Source of the DNA: Anaerolineae bacterium
Lineage (GTDB): Bacteria; Chloroflexota; Anaerolineae; B4-G1
Direction: 5' to 3'
Length of the DNA stretch: 23,779 bases
Assembly (NCBI GenBank): GCA_016783285.1
Contig: JADHWW010000023.1
Location: 1 to 23,779 of the forward strand
Position numbers and translations under genes: made by a program. Numbering within the stretch: the stretch's first letter is position 1; each line of letters begins with the position of its first letter. Shown piece after piece: positions 13,996 to 22,079 of the stretch. The notes below the pieces were generated by a model that worked only from the letters and a program-made list of their open reading frames with translations, made no database searches and was not told the origin of the DNA.

Positions 13996-15156
13996 TTATT
14001 CGTCCATCCTCTCCAGAATGTGCGTGACGACTGTAGCACCACTGCCGCCGATATTCTGGGCCATTCCCAGCCGTGCGTTCTCCACCTGATTGGCCCCGGC
14101 CAGGCCGCGCAACTGCTGCACCACCTCGACGACCTGGTAGACGCCGGTACCCCCTACGGGGTGTCCCCGCGCCTTCAGTCCGCCCATCGTGGCGACGGGT
14201 ACGCGGCCCTCAATCCCGATCTTTCCCTCCAGCGCCAGCCGCAGCCCCTGGCCCCTGTCCGCAAACCCGGCTGCCTCCAGACTGAGTGCCGCCATAATGC
14301 TGAAAGCGTCGTGCAACTCGAACAAGTCAATGTCCTCCGGGCCAACTCCTGCCTGTTCATACGCGCGGCGCGTCGAAAGTACGGCCCCATCCAGCACCAG
14401 CGGATCGCGCCGGTCGTGCACGGCCACGGTGTCTGTACCCACAGCCGAACCAACGATGCGTATCGGGGCCGCCGAAAGCGCGCGCCCCGCGTCGGCCGGT
14501 GCCAGCACCACCACCGCCGCCCCGTCACAGATGGGGGAACTATCCAGCAGATTGATGGGATCGCAGATCATCCTCGCCCTGACGAAACGCTCAACTGTGA
14601 CTGGAAAGCGGAACATCGCATACGGGTTGTTCGCCCCGTTCCGGTGGGCATTGACGGCAAAGGGAGCGAAGTCCTGGTGAACATAGCCGTACTCGTGCAT
14701 GTAGCGCCGCATCAACAGCGCGTTGATGGCGACGAAGGAAGCACCCTGCGCGGCCTCGTGGTCGCCATCGGTCGCCAGCGCCAGCGCCGTGGTCGTATCA
14801 GGGCCGAGGGCGTCGGTCATCTTCTCTACTCCCACCACCACGACGATGTCCGCCAGTTCCCCCGCGACGGCCACGTATCCCATCCGCAGCGCTGCCGCCC
14901 CAGAACCGCAGGCCGCCTCGACCTTGAATGCCTCGATCCCTCGCAGCCCCGCGAAATCGGCGACCAACGCGCCCAGGTGTTCCTGGCCAGTCAGTTCACC
15001 CGATAGCATATTGCCCACGTAAAGCGCATCGGCCTGTCTCACGCCCGCATCCGCCAGGCCTGCCTGTACTGCCTCCAGCGCCAGGTGTCGCAGGCTGATA
15101 TCCCAATGCTCCCCCACTTTGGTCTGTCCGACTCCGATGATGACAACGTCTCTCAT
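13996..15156 (-). CDS. Archaeal-type acetoacetyl-CoA thiolase
   Basis: A 386-residue thiolase-fold enzyme that joins two acetyl-CoA to acetoacetyl-CoA, the first step of the mevalonate route. The acyl-accepting Cys83 is in VEAACGSGAAAL. His282 in FELHDAFSIM and His332 in MGGLKARGHPVGGTG are the other conserved catalytic positions. The C-terminal segment is NIGGSGATVV rather than the Cys-containing CxGGG of classic bacterial thiolases, as expected for the archaeal/SCP2-like type. The start ATG lies 4 bases after the stop of HMG-CoA synthase, so the two are tightly coupled. The order HMG-CoA synthase, thiolase, DUF35 protein is that of archaeal operons. Confidence in the role rests on this context as well as motifs. 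Confidence 0.92.
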   Translation of the reverse strand: MRDVVIIGVGQTKVGEHWDISLRHLALEAVQAGLADAGVRQADALYVGNMLSGELTGQEHLGALVADFAGLRGIEAFKVEAACGSGAAALRMGYVAVAGELADIVVVVGVEKMTDALGPDTTTALALATDGDHEAAQGASFVAINALLMRRYMHEYGYVHQDFAPFAVNAHRNGANNPYAMFRFPVTVERFVRARMICDPINLLDSSPICDGAAVVVLAPADAGRALSAAPIRIVGSAVGTDTVAVHDRRDPLVLDGAVLSTRRAYEQAGVGPEDIDLFELHDAFSIMAALSLEAAGFADRGQGLRLALEGKIGIEGRVPVATMGGLKARGHPVGGTGVYQVVEVVQQLRGLAGANQVENARLGMAQNIGGSGATVVTHILERMDE

Positions 15157-15160
15157 TGCT

Positions 15161-16234
15161 TCATTTTCTCAAGGCCCTGGTGAACCTCACGTAGGTCGCG
15201 TAGTCAATCTCAACGCGCCGGGCAATGTAGTCACGGGTCGCCGGCGCCCGCTGCCGCCGCTCCTGGATGGCCTCGGTGACGCGGAGTGAAAGAGCGTCCG
15301 ACCCTGCCCCGGAGCCGTAACTCACTATCAGCACCCGGTCGCCCGGCGCGACCACGTCCAGAATCGCCGTCAGGCCGATGAACGAGGAACCGGCGTAGGT
15401 ATTGCCAATCTCGTTGGCCAGGAGCCCAGGCTCGATCTGTGTCGGTGTGAAGCCCAATCGTTTGGCCGCCGTCTGCGGGAACTTGACGTTGGGCTGGTGG
15501 AAGACAGCGTAGGCATAGTCGGCTGGCTTCCGCCCCAGCGCCTCCAGTAATCCCTGTGCGGCAGCGATGGTATGTTTGAAGTACGCTGGTTGGCCGGTGA
15601 ACCGCCCCCCGTGAGAGGGGTAGTGCTGGTAAGCCCGCCGCCAGAAGTCGGGGGTGTCGGTGACGTAGGAGACCGAGCCCTCGAAGACGGCCAGCCCCTC
15701 CGCCGCCGGGCCGACCAGGTAGGCTGCGCCTCCCGCGCTGGCCGTATATTCCAGCGCGTCGCCGGGCTGGGCCTGGGCCGTGTCCATCCCAATTGCGAGC
15801 GCATACCGCGCCATCCCCGAGCCCACAAAGCCGATAGCCGCCTGGAGCGTCTCGGTGCCGGCCTTGCAGGCGAACTCCCAGTCGCCGGCCTGCGTGTGGG
15901 GCGTGGCACCGATGGCCTCGGCCACGATGGTCGAGGTCGGCTTGACGGCGTAGGGATGGGATTCGCTCCCGACCCACACGGCACGGATGAGCGCTGGGTC
16001 CACACCATCGGCGCGAGCCAGCGCGTTGCGGGCTGCCTCAATGGACATGGTCACCACGTCCTCGTCCAGCCCTGGCACCGACTTTTCCTTGATCGGCGTG
16101 CCACCCTGCCCATCCATCCATACGCGATCCACTTCGGTGGCCGGCAATCGATAGCGGGGAACATAGGCCCCATAACCGATGATGCCGACGTCGCGATCAG
16201 GCTTGAGAATGGTGGGTTGGTCGTTGTTGGTCAT
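15161..16234 (-). CDS. Hydroxymethylglutaryl-CoA synthase (archaeal type)
   Basis: A 357-residue condensing enzyme that adds acetyl-CoA to acetoacetyl-CoA to form HMG-CoA. Cys123 in [12 protein letters not shown] is the acetylated nucleophile and His246 in [10 protein letters not shown] is the conserved base. [19 protein letters not shown] and [12 protein letters not shown] are further family blocks. The family's N-terminal consensus begins at about residue 16 ([15 protein letters not shown]). The start ATG at 16234 has no clear ribosome-binding site: it is itself part of the first heptamer of a repeat array that fills the gap to the reductase gene. With the thiolase and DUF35 protein downstream it probably forms one complex. 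It matches mvaS in function, although archaeal and classic bacterial MvaS are only distantly related. Confidence 0.93.
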   Translation of the reverse strand: MTNNDQPTILKPDRDVGIIGYGAYVPRYRLPATEVDRVWMDGQGGTPIKEKSVPGLDEDVVTMSIEAARNALARADGVDPALIRAVWVGSESHPYAVKPTSTIVAEAIGATPHTQAGDWEFACKAGTETLQAAIGFVGSGMARYALAIGMDTAQAQPGDALEYTASAGGAAYLVGPAAEGLAVFEGSVSYVTDTPDFWRRAYQHYPSHGGRFTGQPAYFKHTIAAAQGLLEALGRKPADYAYAVFHQPNVKFPQTAAKRLGFTPTQIEPGLLANEIGNTYAGSSFIGLTAILDVVAPGDRVLIVSYGSGAGSDALSLRVTEAIQERRQRAPATRDYIARRVEIDYATYVRFTRALRK

Positions 16235-16273
16235 TCGTCACTCGTCACTCGTCATTCGTCACTTGGCACTGGG
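16232..16273. repeat. Six heptamers filling the reductase-synthase gap
   Basis: On the plus strand CATTCGT, CACTCGT, CACTCGT, CATTCGT, CACTTGG, CACTGGG run without a break from 16232. The whole gap between the two genes (16235-16276) is this array, and the first unit includes the start codon of the HMG-CoA synthase gene. Confidence 0.8.
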
Positions 16274-16276
16274 TAC

Positions 16277-17566
16277 TCAATGCTCGCTGCGCATTTCAGC
16301 CAGGATTGCCTCGGCCCGGTCGGGGCGGATGTACCCCCCGGCGATCAAACGCTCTACGACCTGCATCACTTCGTCCCCCGTGGCACCGGCGGCGATGGCC
16401 ACCTGTCGGGCGTGCAGCCGCATGTGGCCCCGCTGGATGCCCTCCGTCGCCAGCGCCCGCAGCGCCGCCAGGTTCTGGGCCAATCCCACCGCGACGATGA
16501 TCTCCGCAAGTTCCTGAGCGCTCTGCACGCCCAGGATCTTAAGCGCCACCTGCGCCGTAGGATGCACGCGCGTAGCCCCCCCCACGATGCCCACCGCCAG
16601 CGGCATCTCTAGCGTGCCGACCAGGTTGCCCTCAGCATCGCGCGCCCAGGTGCTCAGGCTGGTGTAGCGGCCCGAGCGGGCAGCGTAGGCATGGCCGCCC
16701 GCCTCGACCGCCCGCCAGTCGTTTCCAGTGGCGATAGTGACGGCGTCCACGCCGTTCATGATGCCTTTATTATGGGTCGCGGCGCGGTATGGATCGGCGG
16801 CCGCGAAGGCCCAGGCCTCGACGATCCCCTGCGCCACCCGCTCGCCAGAGAAACCCCCGCAGGCCAGCACCTCTATCGGCACCGTACAGCGCGCCCGCGC
16901 CAAACGGTGGTCGGCCAGGTTGGAAAGAATCCGCAGCCCCACCCGCCCGCCAGTGATCTGCTCGATCCGGGGGGCCAGCGTTTCGCAGGCTGTGTTGACC
17001 GTGTTGGCCCCCATCGCGTCACGGCAGTCAAAGATGAGATGCACTACCAACATCGGGCCGGCCGGAGTCTGCTCAAAGACGCGCACCTCCAGGTCTCGCG
17101 CCCCGCCGCCCAGGTTGACGATGACCGGGTCGGTCTCGTCCGCCAGCGCCAGCAGGTCGTCGCGAGCGGCCAACAGGTCGAAACGGGCCGACCAGGGATC
17201 GGCGACGTCTAGCACCTGCAACTGGCCGATCATCTCCGGCCTGGTTGCGGTTGCCTGGAAGCCCCCGCCAGCGCGGGCCAGTTTGGCGGCAAGGGAGGCC
17301 CCGGCCACCACCGAGGGTTCCTCGATGACCATTGGCACCAGCACATCGCGCCCATTGACGATGAAATTGACCGCGATGCCCAGCGGCAGGCTATACAGGC
17401 CGACCACGTTCTCGATCATCTGATCGGCCCGCGTCAGGTCGAGCCCCATCGCGCCGTGCAGGGCAGCGGTTTCGTCCCCTGTCAACCTCGCCCACCGGGC
17501 GATCTGTTCGATCCGTTCTTCCAAAGGCTGGTTGTAGAATCCGGCCAGACGGGAAGACTGTGCCAT
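16277..17566 (-). CDS. mvaA: Hydroxymethylglutaryl-CoA reductase, class II
   Basis: A 429-residue enzyme that reduces HMG-CoA to mevalonate with two hydride transfers. From the ATG at 17566, the catalytic residues fall at Glu83 (MVIEEPSVVA), Lys267 (THNKGIMNG), Asp283 (GNDWRAVEAG) and His381 (QRGHMRLH). These are exactly the positions I recall for the Pseudomonas mevalonii class II enzyme (E83, K267, D283, H381), which also supports this start over the longer frame from 17626. DAMGANTVNT (183-192) is the dinucleotide-binding helix. GAGGAG lies just before the ATG. Class II enzymes may run in the degradative direction, but beside thiolase and HMG-CoA synthase a biosynthetic role is more likely. 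It is the first gene of the operon. Confidence 0.96.
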   Translation of the reverse strand: MAQSSRLAGFYNQPLEERIEQIARWARLTGDETAALHGAMGLDLTRADQMIENVVGLYSLPLGIAVNFIVNGRDVLVPMVIEEPSVVAGASLAAKLARAGGGFQATATRPEMIGQLQVLDVADPWSARFDLLAARDDLLALADETDPVIVNLGGGARDLEVRVFEQTPAGPMLVVHLIFDCRDAMGANTVNTACETLAPRIEQITGGRVGLRILSNLADHRLARARCTVPIEVLACGGFSGERVAQGIVEAWAFAAADPYRAATHNKGIMNGVDAVTIATGNDWRAVEAGGHAYAARSGRYTSLSTWARDAEGNLVGTLEMPLAVGIVGGATRVHPTAQVALKILGVQSAQELAEIIVAVGLAQNLAALRALATEGIQRGHMRLHARQVAIAAGATGDEVMQVVERLIAGGYIRPDRAEAILAEMRSEH

Positions 17567-17615
17567 CAACTCCTCGTTATCACATACGTCAGGTACTGCC
17601 CAATACACACTTAAG

Positions 17616-17643
17616 CCGCCGGACAAGTCAAGAGCCCCGGCGG
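17616..17643 (-). other. Leader hairpin of mevalonate operon
   Basis: CCGCCGG (17616-17622) pairs perfectly with CCGGCGG (17637-17643) around a 14-base loop that contains a TTGACTT sequence. It lies about 10 bases downstream of the predicted -10 box and about 50 bases before the reductase ATG. There is no T-run after it, so it is not an obvious terminator; it could protect the transcript 5' end or regulate. Confidence 0.4.
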
Positions 17644-17652
17644 TTAGGTCAA

Positions 17653-17676
17653 ATTATACCACCGAGGCTCTGTCAA
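17653..17676 (-). promoter_or_regulatory. Extended -10 promoter of the mevalonate operon
   Basis: On the minus strand TGGTATAAT (17661-17653) is an exact extended -10 element (TGnTATAAT). A perfect TTGACA lies at 17676-17671, but only 12 bases upstream, too close to act as the -35 for this box; it may belong to a regulator site or be chance. The position, about 90 bases before the reductase start, suits the whole operon. Confidence 0.6.
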
Positions 17677-17720
17677 AAACTATCAAGTCTGCGAATATAG
17701 TACAAATAGACTAAAAGCCT

Positions 17721-18641
17721 CTAATCCTCCAGGTTGTCAATGAAACTCTCCAGCGTGCCGGCCCCGTGGATGCGCACACGCGGCATCTCAAGAAGATTTT
17801 CCCGTGTGTGCGTCCTGCCCCACTCCGTTGTCACTGCCCCCCAGTAGCCAACCGATTCGAGCACAGCGATCACATTGGCATCGCGCCGGCCCGACGGATA
17901 GCAGAAAAAGCGTGGCAGACGGCCAGTGTGATAATATATCGCCTCCTGGATGCCCAGTGTCTGGTAGACGAGGTAATCGTAAGAGCGCCCGCGCAGGTCT
18001 ACGTGGTCTCGCCCGTGAGACTGGATGTCCATTCCCGCATCCGACATCTCTCTCATCTGTTCCCATGTCAGGTACTCCGCCCACTCGAAGTGGGCCGGAG
18101 TGGCGAGCACGAAGAATGTACCTGTGAAGCCGTAGTCCAACAGCAGGGGAAACACGACCTCGTAGGCGTCTCTGTAGCCATCGTCAAAGGTGAGGATGAT
18201 GGGCTTTTCCGGCAGCGGATAGCCCTGTGTCAGGTGAAGATACAGATCGGTCAGAGTGATCGTGTGGTAGCCCTCGTCCGCCAGGTATTGGAGTTGCGCC
18301 TCGAAGTCCTCCGGCAAGACAGTCAGATCCAGACGATACCGATCAGGGTTGGGCGGGAGTTCGGAGACGTAGTGGTACATCAGGATAGGCACCTGTGCCT
18401 GATCGGGCAGAGCGACCGGTGTGGAGGTTTCATCCTGAGGCTCAGTTCGAGGGGTGGGAGTGGGAACGACTGACATCCCGGGCGATGAATGTGCTTGCTC
18501 GACCGGCTCGACGGTCTCGGGCACCTCCCAGCGGCCACGCACCGGCCTGGTAGAGAGCAGGGTAAGGCCGGCGGCGAGGGAGAGCACGCAGAATATCAGG
18601 CGCATGGCCCTGCGCCTGGCGGTGTCATTTTCTGTAATCAT
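17721..18641 (-). CDS. Membrane-anchored polysaccharide deacetylase (NodB-type)
   Basis: A 306-residue carbohydrate esterase family 4 protein. Residues 13-31 (MRLIFCVLSLAAGLTLLST) form a membrane anchor or signal peptide. Residues 40-82 are a Pro/Thr-rich linker. The NodB domain follows, with PILMYHYVS, TFDDGY (catalytic Asp153, metal-binding Asp154), SHGRDH (His209, His213) and FFCYPSGRRDANV. All core residues are present, so it should be an active metal-dependent deacetylase of cell-wall or surface polysaccharide, acting outside the cell. The ATG overlaps the TGA of the acyl-CoA dehydrogenase by 4 bases, an odd pairing for an envelope enzyme that may reflect packing rather than shared function. 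A second ATG (residue 13) is a possible start. Confidence 0.92.
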   Translation of the reverse strand: MITENDTARRRAMRLIFCVLSLAAGLTLLSTRPVRGRWEVPETVEPVEQAHSSPGMSVVPTPTPRTEPQDETSTPVALPDQAQVPILMYHYVSELPPNPDRYRLDLTVLPEDFEAQLQYLADEGYHTITLTDLYLHLTQGYPLPEKPIILTFDDGYRDAYEVVFPLLLDYGFTGTFFVLATPAHFEWAEYLTWEQMREMSDAGMDIQSHGRDHVDLRGRSYDYLVYQTLGIQEAIYYHTGRLPRFFCYPSGRRDANVIAVLESVGYWGAVTTEWGRTHTRENLLEMPRVRIHGAGTLESFIDNLED

Positions 18642-19861
18642 TTTGATGAATAGTCTGTGGGCAGGAACTCCTTGCCCAATAGCTCGCGGGCGATAATCAT
18701 GCGCATGATATTGATAGTGCCCTCAGCACCAATGGAATAGGAGCGGATGCCCCGGATGCCCATCTCGACCGGGCACTCCTTGGTGTAGGCCATTGCGCCA
18801 AACCAGTTGGCGACCTCGTTCATGATCTCGAATCCGACCAGCGGCGCGCGCATCTTGGCCATGGCCGCCGCCAGCGCGATGTCGTGGTGGGTGGCGATCT
18901 CCTGCTCGTACTTACGATCCATCGTCCAGGCCGCCTTGTAGGTGATCAGCCTGACCCCCTCCAGGTCGGTGTAGAGATCGGCCAGGGGGAACTGGATGCC
19001 CTCAAAGCTAGCCAGCGGCCGCCCGAAAGCCTCCCGCAGCCGGATGTGGTCCATTCCCATGTCCAGCACCGCCTGGGCAGCACCCACGCAGGTAGCGCCG
19101 ATCAGCGTGCGCGCCGCCGAAAAGCCCTCCATAGCGTGGTAAAAGCCCCGGTTGAGCCCACCCACCTGGTGACAGGCTGGCAAGCGCACGTCCTCCAGGG
19201 CAAAGCCTCCGGTGGAGATGCCCATGCGCCCCATATCCTCAAAGAAGGTAGGGGTGGTGCCTTCCGTTCCCTTGAGCGGCATGGCGAAGAAGGTGAAGGC
19301 TCTGTGCCCGGATTCCGAGTCTGGGTCGGTGCGGGCCAGCATGAGGTGGATGCCGCCCCACTCCAGAGACTCGCGCACGCCGCTGATGAACATCTTCTCG
19401 CCGTTGAACACCCACTCGTCGTTATCCCGTACAGCGCGGGTACGGCAAGCCCCCAGGATGTCGGACCCGCCGCCAGGCTCAGTGGTGGCGATGCCCAGGA
19501 AGGCCTCCCCCCGCGTCACTTTGGGCAGGTACTCCTCCTTGAGTTCGGGAGCACCGTACTGGTGAAAGATGAACCCCCACGCAGCCTCCACCAGATAGAG
19601 CACCGGGACAGCCAGGCTGATGTCGGCGCGGCCCAGTTCCTCGGCGGCGATGGCGGCCATCGTCCAATCGGCCCCTGCCCCGCCATATTCCTCCCCCACC
19701 AGCGGGGCCAGCAGGCCCATTTCGGCCATCCCCTCGACGATCTCGGAAGGGATGCGCTCGGTGGTATCAATCTCGCGCACGCGGGGCGCGACCTCTGTCT
19801 GCGCAAAGTCGCGCACCGCCCGCCGCCACAACCGTTGTTCCTCGGTCCAGCCAAAATCCAC
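18638..19861 (-). CDS. Acyl-CoA dehydrogenase
   Basis: A 407-residue flavoenzyme. The N-terminal helical domain (MDFGWTEEQRLWRRAVRDFAQTEVAPRVREID) leads to the middle beta domain with AFLGIATTEPGGGSD and WVFNGEKMFISG, and to a C-terminal helical domain with REAFGRPLASFEGIQFPLADL. Glu380 in IGAEGTINIMRMIIAREL sits where medium-chain acyl-CoA dehydrogenase has its catalytic base. It would form an enoyl-CoA with FAD and pass electrons to ETF; the substrate cannot be told. Start is GTG at 19861 with GAGGAG about 10 bases upstream. The 73-base gap to the dehydrogenase upstream holds a heptamer array. The deacetylase gene overlaps its stop. Confidence 0.93.
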   Translation of the reverse strand: MDFGWTEEQRLWRRAVRDFAQTEVAPRVREIDTTERIPSEIVEGMAEMGLLAPLVGEEYGGAGADWTMAAIAAEELGRADISLAVPVLYLVEAAWGFIFHQYGAPELKEEYLPKVTRGEAFLGIATTEPGGGSDILGACRTRAVRDNDEWVFNGEKMFISGVRESLEWGGIHLMLARTDPDSESGHRAFTFFAMPLKGTEGTTPTFFEDMGRMGISTGGFALEDVRLPACHQVGGLNRGFYHAMEGFSAARTLIGATCVGAAQAVLDMGMDHIRLREAFGRPLASFEGIQFPLADLYTDLEGVRLITYKAAWTMDRKYEQEIATHHDIALAAAMAKMRAPLVGFEIMNEVANWFGAMAYTKECPVEMGIRGIRSYSIGAEGTINIMRMIIARELLGKEFLPTDYSSK

Positions 19862-19896
19862 TTTTTTCTCTCCTCTTGTTGATTAGACCACGCCCT

Positions 19897-19924
19897 CTAT
19901 CCAGTATCCACTATCCAGCATCCA
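19897..19924. repeat. Four heptamers between two dehydrogenase genes
   Basis: On the plus strand CTATCCA, GTATCCA, CTATCCA, GCATCCA are contiguous. Only the first two bases of each unit vary. The array lies between the LDH-type gene (stop at 19935) and the acyl-CoA dehydrogenase start (19861). Confidence 0.8.
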
Positions 19925-19934
19925 GCGACCGCTT

Positions 19935-21044
19935 CTAGCCTCCCAGGTCGTGCTCCACCCCCACCTCCTCCCCAATCGCCCGCAGGTCGGCCGCCACTTT
20001 GGGGTTGAGGGGGATGCCCTCACGGGAACATAGTTCCGCCTCCTCGTACTCCTTCTCGCCGTGGACATAGACGCGGGTCTGGCCCTCCGCCTTGGGCATT
20101 CCCTTCAAGCGCCGCTGCAGATCGTCCATCGCCGCCTTGAATTCCTCGACCGGCCGGAAAGCGTCCACCCGCCAGGCGCCGAAGAAGTGGCCGATGGCCG
20201 AGGGAAGCGGCCTTCCCTGCTCGTCCTTGGGGTAGACCAGGTCGGCGTAGGCCGCGCCGGAGAGGATCGCGCAGAGGATGTCCACCATCAACGTCAGGCC
20301 GTACCCTTTGTGGCCGCCCAGCAACTCCCCGGCCCCACCCAGCGGGAGGAGCCCTCCGCCAGCCCGCTGCTTGAGGTTCTCCAGCACACGCCCAGTACCG
20401 TCCGTCGGCGTGCCGGTCTCGTCGGTGGCCCAGCCCAGGGGGATGGGCTTCTCCAACCGGTTGTATACCTCCAGTTTGCCGCGTGGCACGGTGCTGGTGG
20501 CCATGTCCAGCACGAAGGGCCGCTCCTGACCCGCCGGGGCCGCCACCGAGATGGGGTTGGTGCCCAGCATCGCATCCCGCCCGAAGGTCGGCACCACCAG
20601 CACGGCGGCGTTGGTCATTGAGATGCCAATACAGTCGTGCTCCAGCGCCATCATCGCGTAGTAACCGGCGATGCCGTAGTGGTTGGAATTGCGCACCGTT
20701 ACGAAACCGGCCCCAAAGTCCCGCGCCTTCTGGATGGCCTTCTCCATCGCCCGGTAGGAGACCGGCTGACCCAGGCCGGCCCCAGCGTCAATGAGCGCCG
20801 TGGCGGGGGTCTCCGTCACTACCTGCACCTGGGGGCGGGCGACCATTACGCCGTCCCGCAGGCCGTTGACGTATCGCCGCAGGCGGGCCACGCCGTGGCT
20901 GTCAATCCCCCGCAGGTCAGCCGCCACCAGCACCCCGGCCGTGATGCGCGCGTCCTCCTCCGGGATGCCCATCTTCTGAAACACTCGCGCGCAGAAGTCC
21001 TTCAGCGGGTCTGCCCATACTCGCAATCCAGTTTCCTCTGACAT
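19935..21044 (-). CDS. Malate/L-lactate dehydrogenase family oxidoreductase (LDH2 type)
   Basis: A 369-residue NAD(P)-dependent oxidoreductase of the LDH_2 family, which includes malate, sulfolactate, ureidoglycolate and 2,3-diketo-gulonate dehydrogenases. Family marks are GIDSHGVARLRRYV (His50), TVRNSNHYGIAGYYA (His122, likely catalytic), TNPISVAAPA, PFVLDMATSTVPRGKLEVYNR and GGHKGYGLTLMVDILCAILSG. Length fits. ATG at 21044 is preceded by GGAGGGAGA. The substrate is not determinable from the sequence; the neighbouring acyl-CoA dehydrogenase and phosphatase do not point to a single pathway. Confidence 0.92.
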   Translation of the reverse strand: MSEETGLRVWADPLKDFCARVFQKMGIPEEDARITAGVLVAADLRGIDSHGVARLRRYVNGLRDGVMVARPQVQVVTETPATALIDAGAGLGQPVSYRAMEKAIQKARDFGAGFVTVRNSNHYGIAGYYAMMALEHDCIGISMTNAAVLVVPTFGRDAMLGTNPISVAAPAGQERPFVLDMATSTVPRGKLEVYNRLEKPIPLGWATDETGTPTDGTGRVLENLKQRAGGGLLPLGGAGELLGGHKGYGLTLMVDILCAILSGAAYADLVYPKDEQGRPLPSAIGHFFGAWRVDAFRPVEEFKAAMDDLQRRLKGMPKAEGQTRVYVHGEKEYEEAELCSREGIPLNPKVAADLRAIGEEVGVEHDLGG

Positions 21045-21106
21045 TGTCTCCCTCCGTTTGATTGTTATCTTTGATCGTTACCTGTCGCAAAGCGAGAGAT
21101 CCCGGC

Positions 21107-21976
21107 TCACCCGTCGGGGCGCGGCGCGGCGGCTCTCTCGCGGATGACACGCAGCATCTGGTCGTGGATGCGCCCATTGGAGGCGACGATGAACTCGCCC
21201 GAGAGGCAATCGGGGCTACCATCAAAGTCGGTCGCGCTCCCGCCGGCCTCCCGCACCAGCAACACCCCCGCCGCCACATCCCACGGCTTGAGGCGGATCT
21301 CCCAAAAGCCATCGAACCTCCCACAGGCGACGTAGGCCAGGTCGAGGACGGCTGCTCCTGCCCGGCGCACGCCCATGCTGCGGCGCAGGAAATGGTCCAG
21401 CCGTTCGACGTTGTTGTCGGGAGCGACGCGGCGATCGTAGGGGAATCCGGTAGCCAAGAATGCGTCCGCCAGGTGATCAGCGCCGGAGACACGGACGGGT
21501 TGGCCGTCGAGGGTCGCTCCGCCTCCAGCAGTCGCGGCAAAAGTCTCCCCCCGCAGCGGATCGTAGATCACGCCGACGACCACTTCCCCCTCCACCAGCA
21601 ACGCCAGCGAGAGGCCAACGTGGGGGAAGCCGTGGGCGAAGTTGTTGGTGCCATCCAGGGGGTCAATCAGCCACAAGGGCCGCCCGTCGCTTGCGTCCCG
21701 GTCTTCGGGGACGCCTCCGGGAACGGGGGCCTGAAGCACGTTGAGGAACGACTCGTCTCCGCTGCCCTCCTCGGCCAGAATAAGGTGATCGGGAAAGGCG
21801 TCCCTCAGGCGGGCGACGATCAACTCCTCGGCGGCGGTGTCGGTCTCGGTGACGGGATCGACCGCTCCCTTGAAGCCAATATGGGCAAGCGTGGTGCACG
21901 GGAAGGCAGCACGCACGACGGCGCCGGCCTCGTGGGCGATGGAGGTGGCGGTCTGGAGAATAGTGTCGTAGTTCAC
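21107..21976 (-). CDS. Inositol-monophosphatase family protein
   Basis: A 289-residue Mg2+-dependent phosphatase. Metal-binding motifs are TETDTAAEELI, LAEEGS (Glu70), WLIDPLDGTNNFAHGFP (Asp105, Asp108) and KPWDVAAGVLLVREAGG (Asp233). Between LAEEGS and IDPLDGT there is an insert of about 28 residues (DESFLNVLQ...ASDGR), longer than usual. The family covers inositol-1-phosphate, fructose-1,6-bisphosphate and 3'-phosphoadenosine phosphatases; the specificity is open. Start is GTG at 21976 with GAGGAG upstream. The 103-base gap to the nitrilase gene contains a long hairpin. Confidence 0.92.
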   Translation of the reverse strand: MNYDTILQTATSIAHEAGAVVRAAFPCTTLAHIGFKGAVDPVTETDTAAEELIVARLRDAFPDHLILAEEGSGDESFLNVLQAPVPGGVPEDRDASDGRPLWLIDPLDGTNNFAHGFPHVGLSLALLVEGEVVVGVIYDPLRGETFAATAGGGATLDGQPVRVSGADHLADAFLATGFPYDRRVAPDNNVERLDHFLRRSMGVRRAGAAVLDLAYVACGRFDGFWEIRLKPWDVAAGVLLVREAGGSATDFDGSPDCLSGEFIVASNGRIHDQMLRVIRERAAAPRPDG

Positions 21977-21993
21977 GGATGGCTCCTCAGAGA

Positions 21994-22056
21994 GAGTATA
22001 TGAGTATGCGAGTATATGAGGAGCGAGGACCTCATATACTCATCACTCATATACTC
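21994..22056. repeat. Long hairpin built of GAGTATATGAG-type repeats
   Basis: Arms 21994-22021 and 22029-22056 are complementary over about 28 bases with a few mismatches, around a 7-8-base loop. Each arm is itself a near-duplicate of GAGTATATGAG. It lies between the nitrilase stop and the phosphatase start on the minus strand, so it may act as transcript stabiliser or attenuator. There is no T-tract. Confidence 0.7.
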
Positions 22057-22079
22057 ACCTCCAGATATCTATTCCCCAT

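Noticed and set aside
13945..15006. Open frame of about 353 codons on the plus strand opposite the thiolase
   Set aside because: Mirror of a well-supported thiolase gene; it begins in the palindromes and shows no family resemblance.
16232..16273. Possible CRISPR or short direct-repeat array
   Set aside because: Units are 7 bases with no spacers, so it is a tandem repeat, not CRISPR.
17671..17676. TTGACA as the -35 of the mevalonate promoter
   Set aside because: Only 12 bases separate it from the -10 box; the extended -10 sequence is the better explanation.
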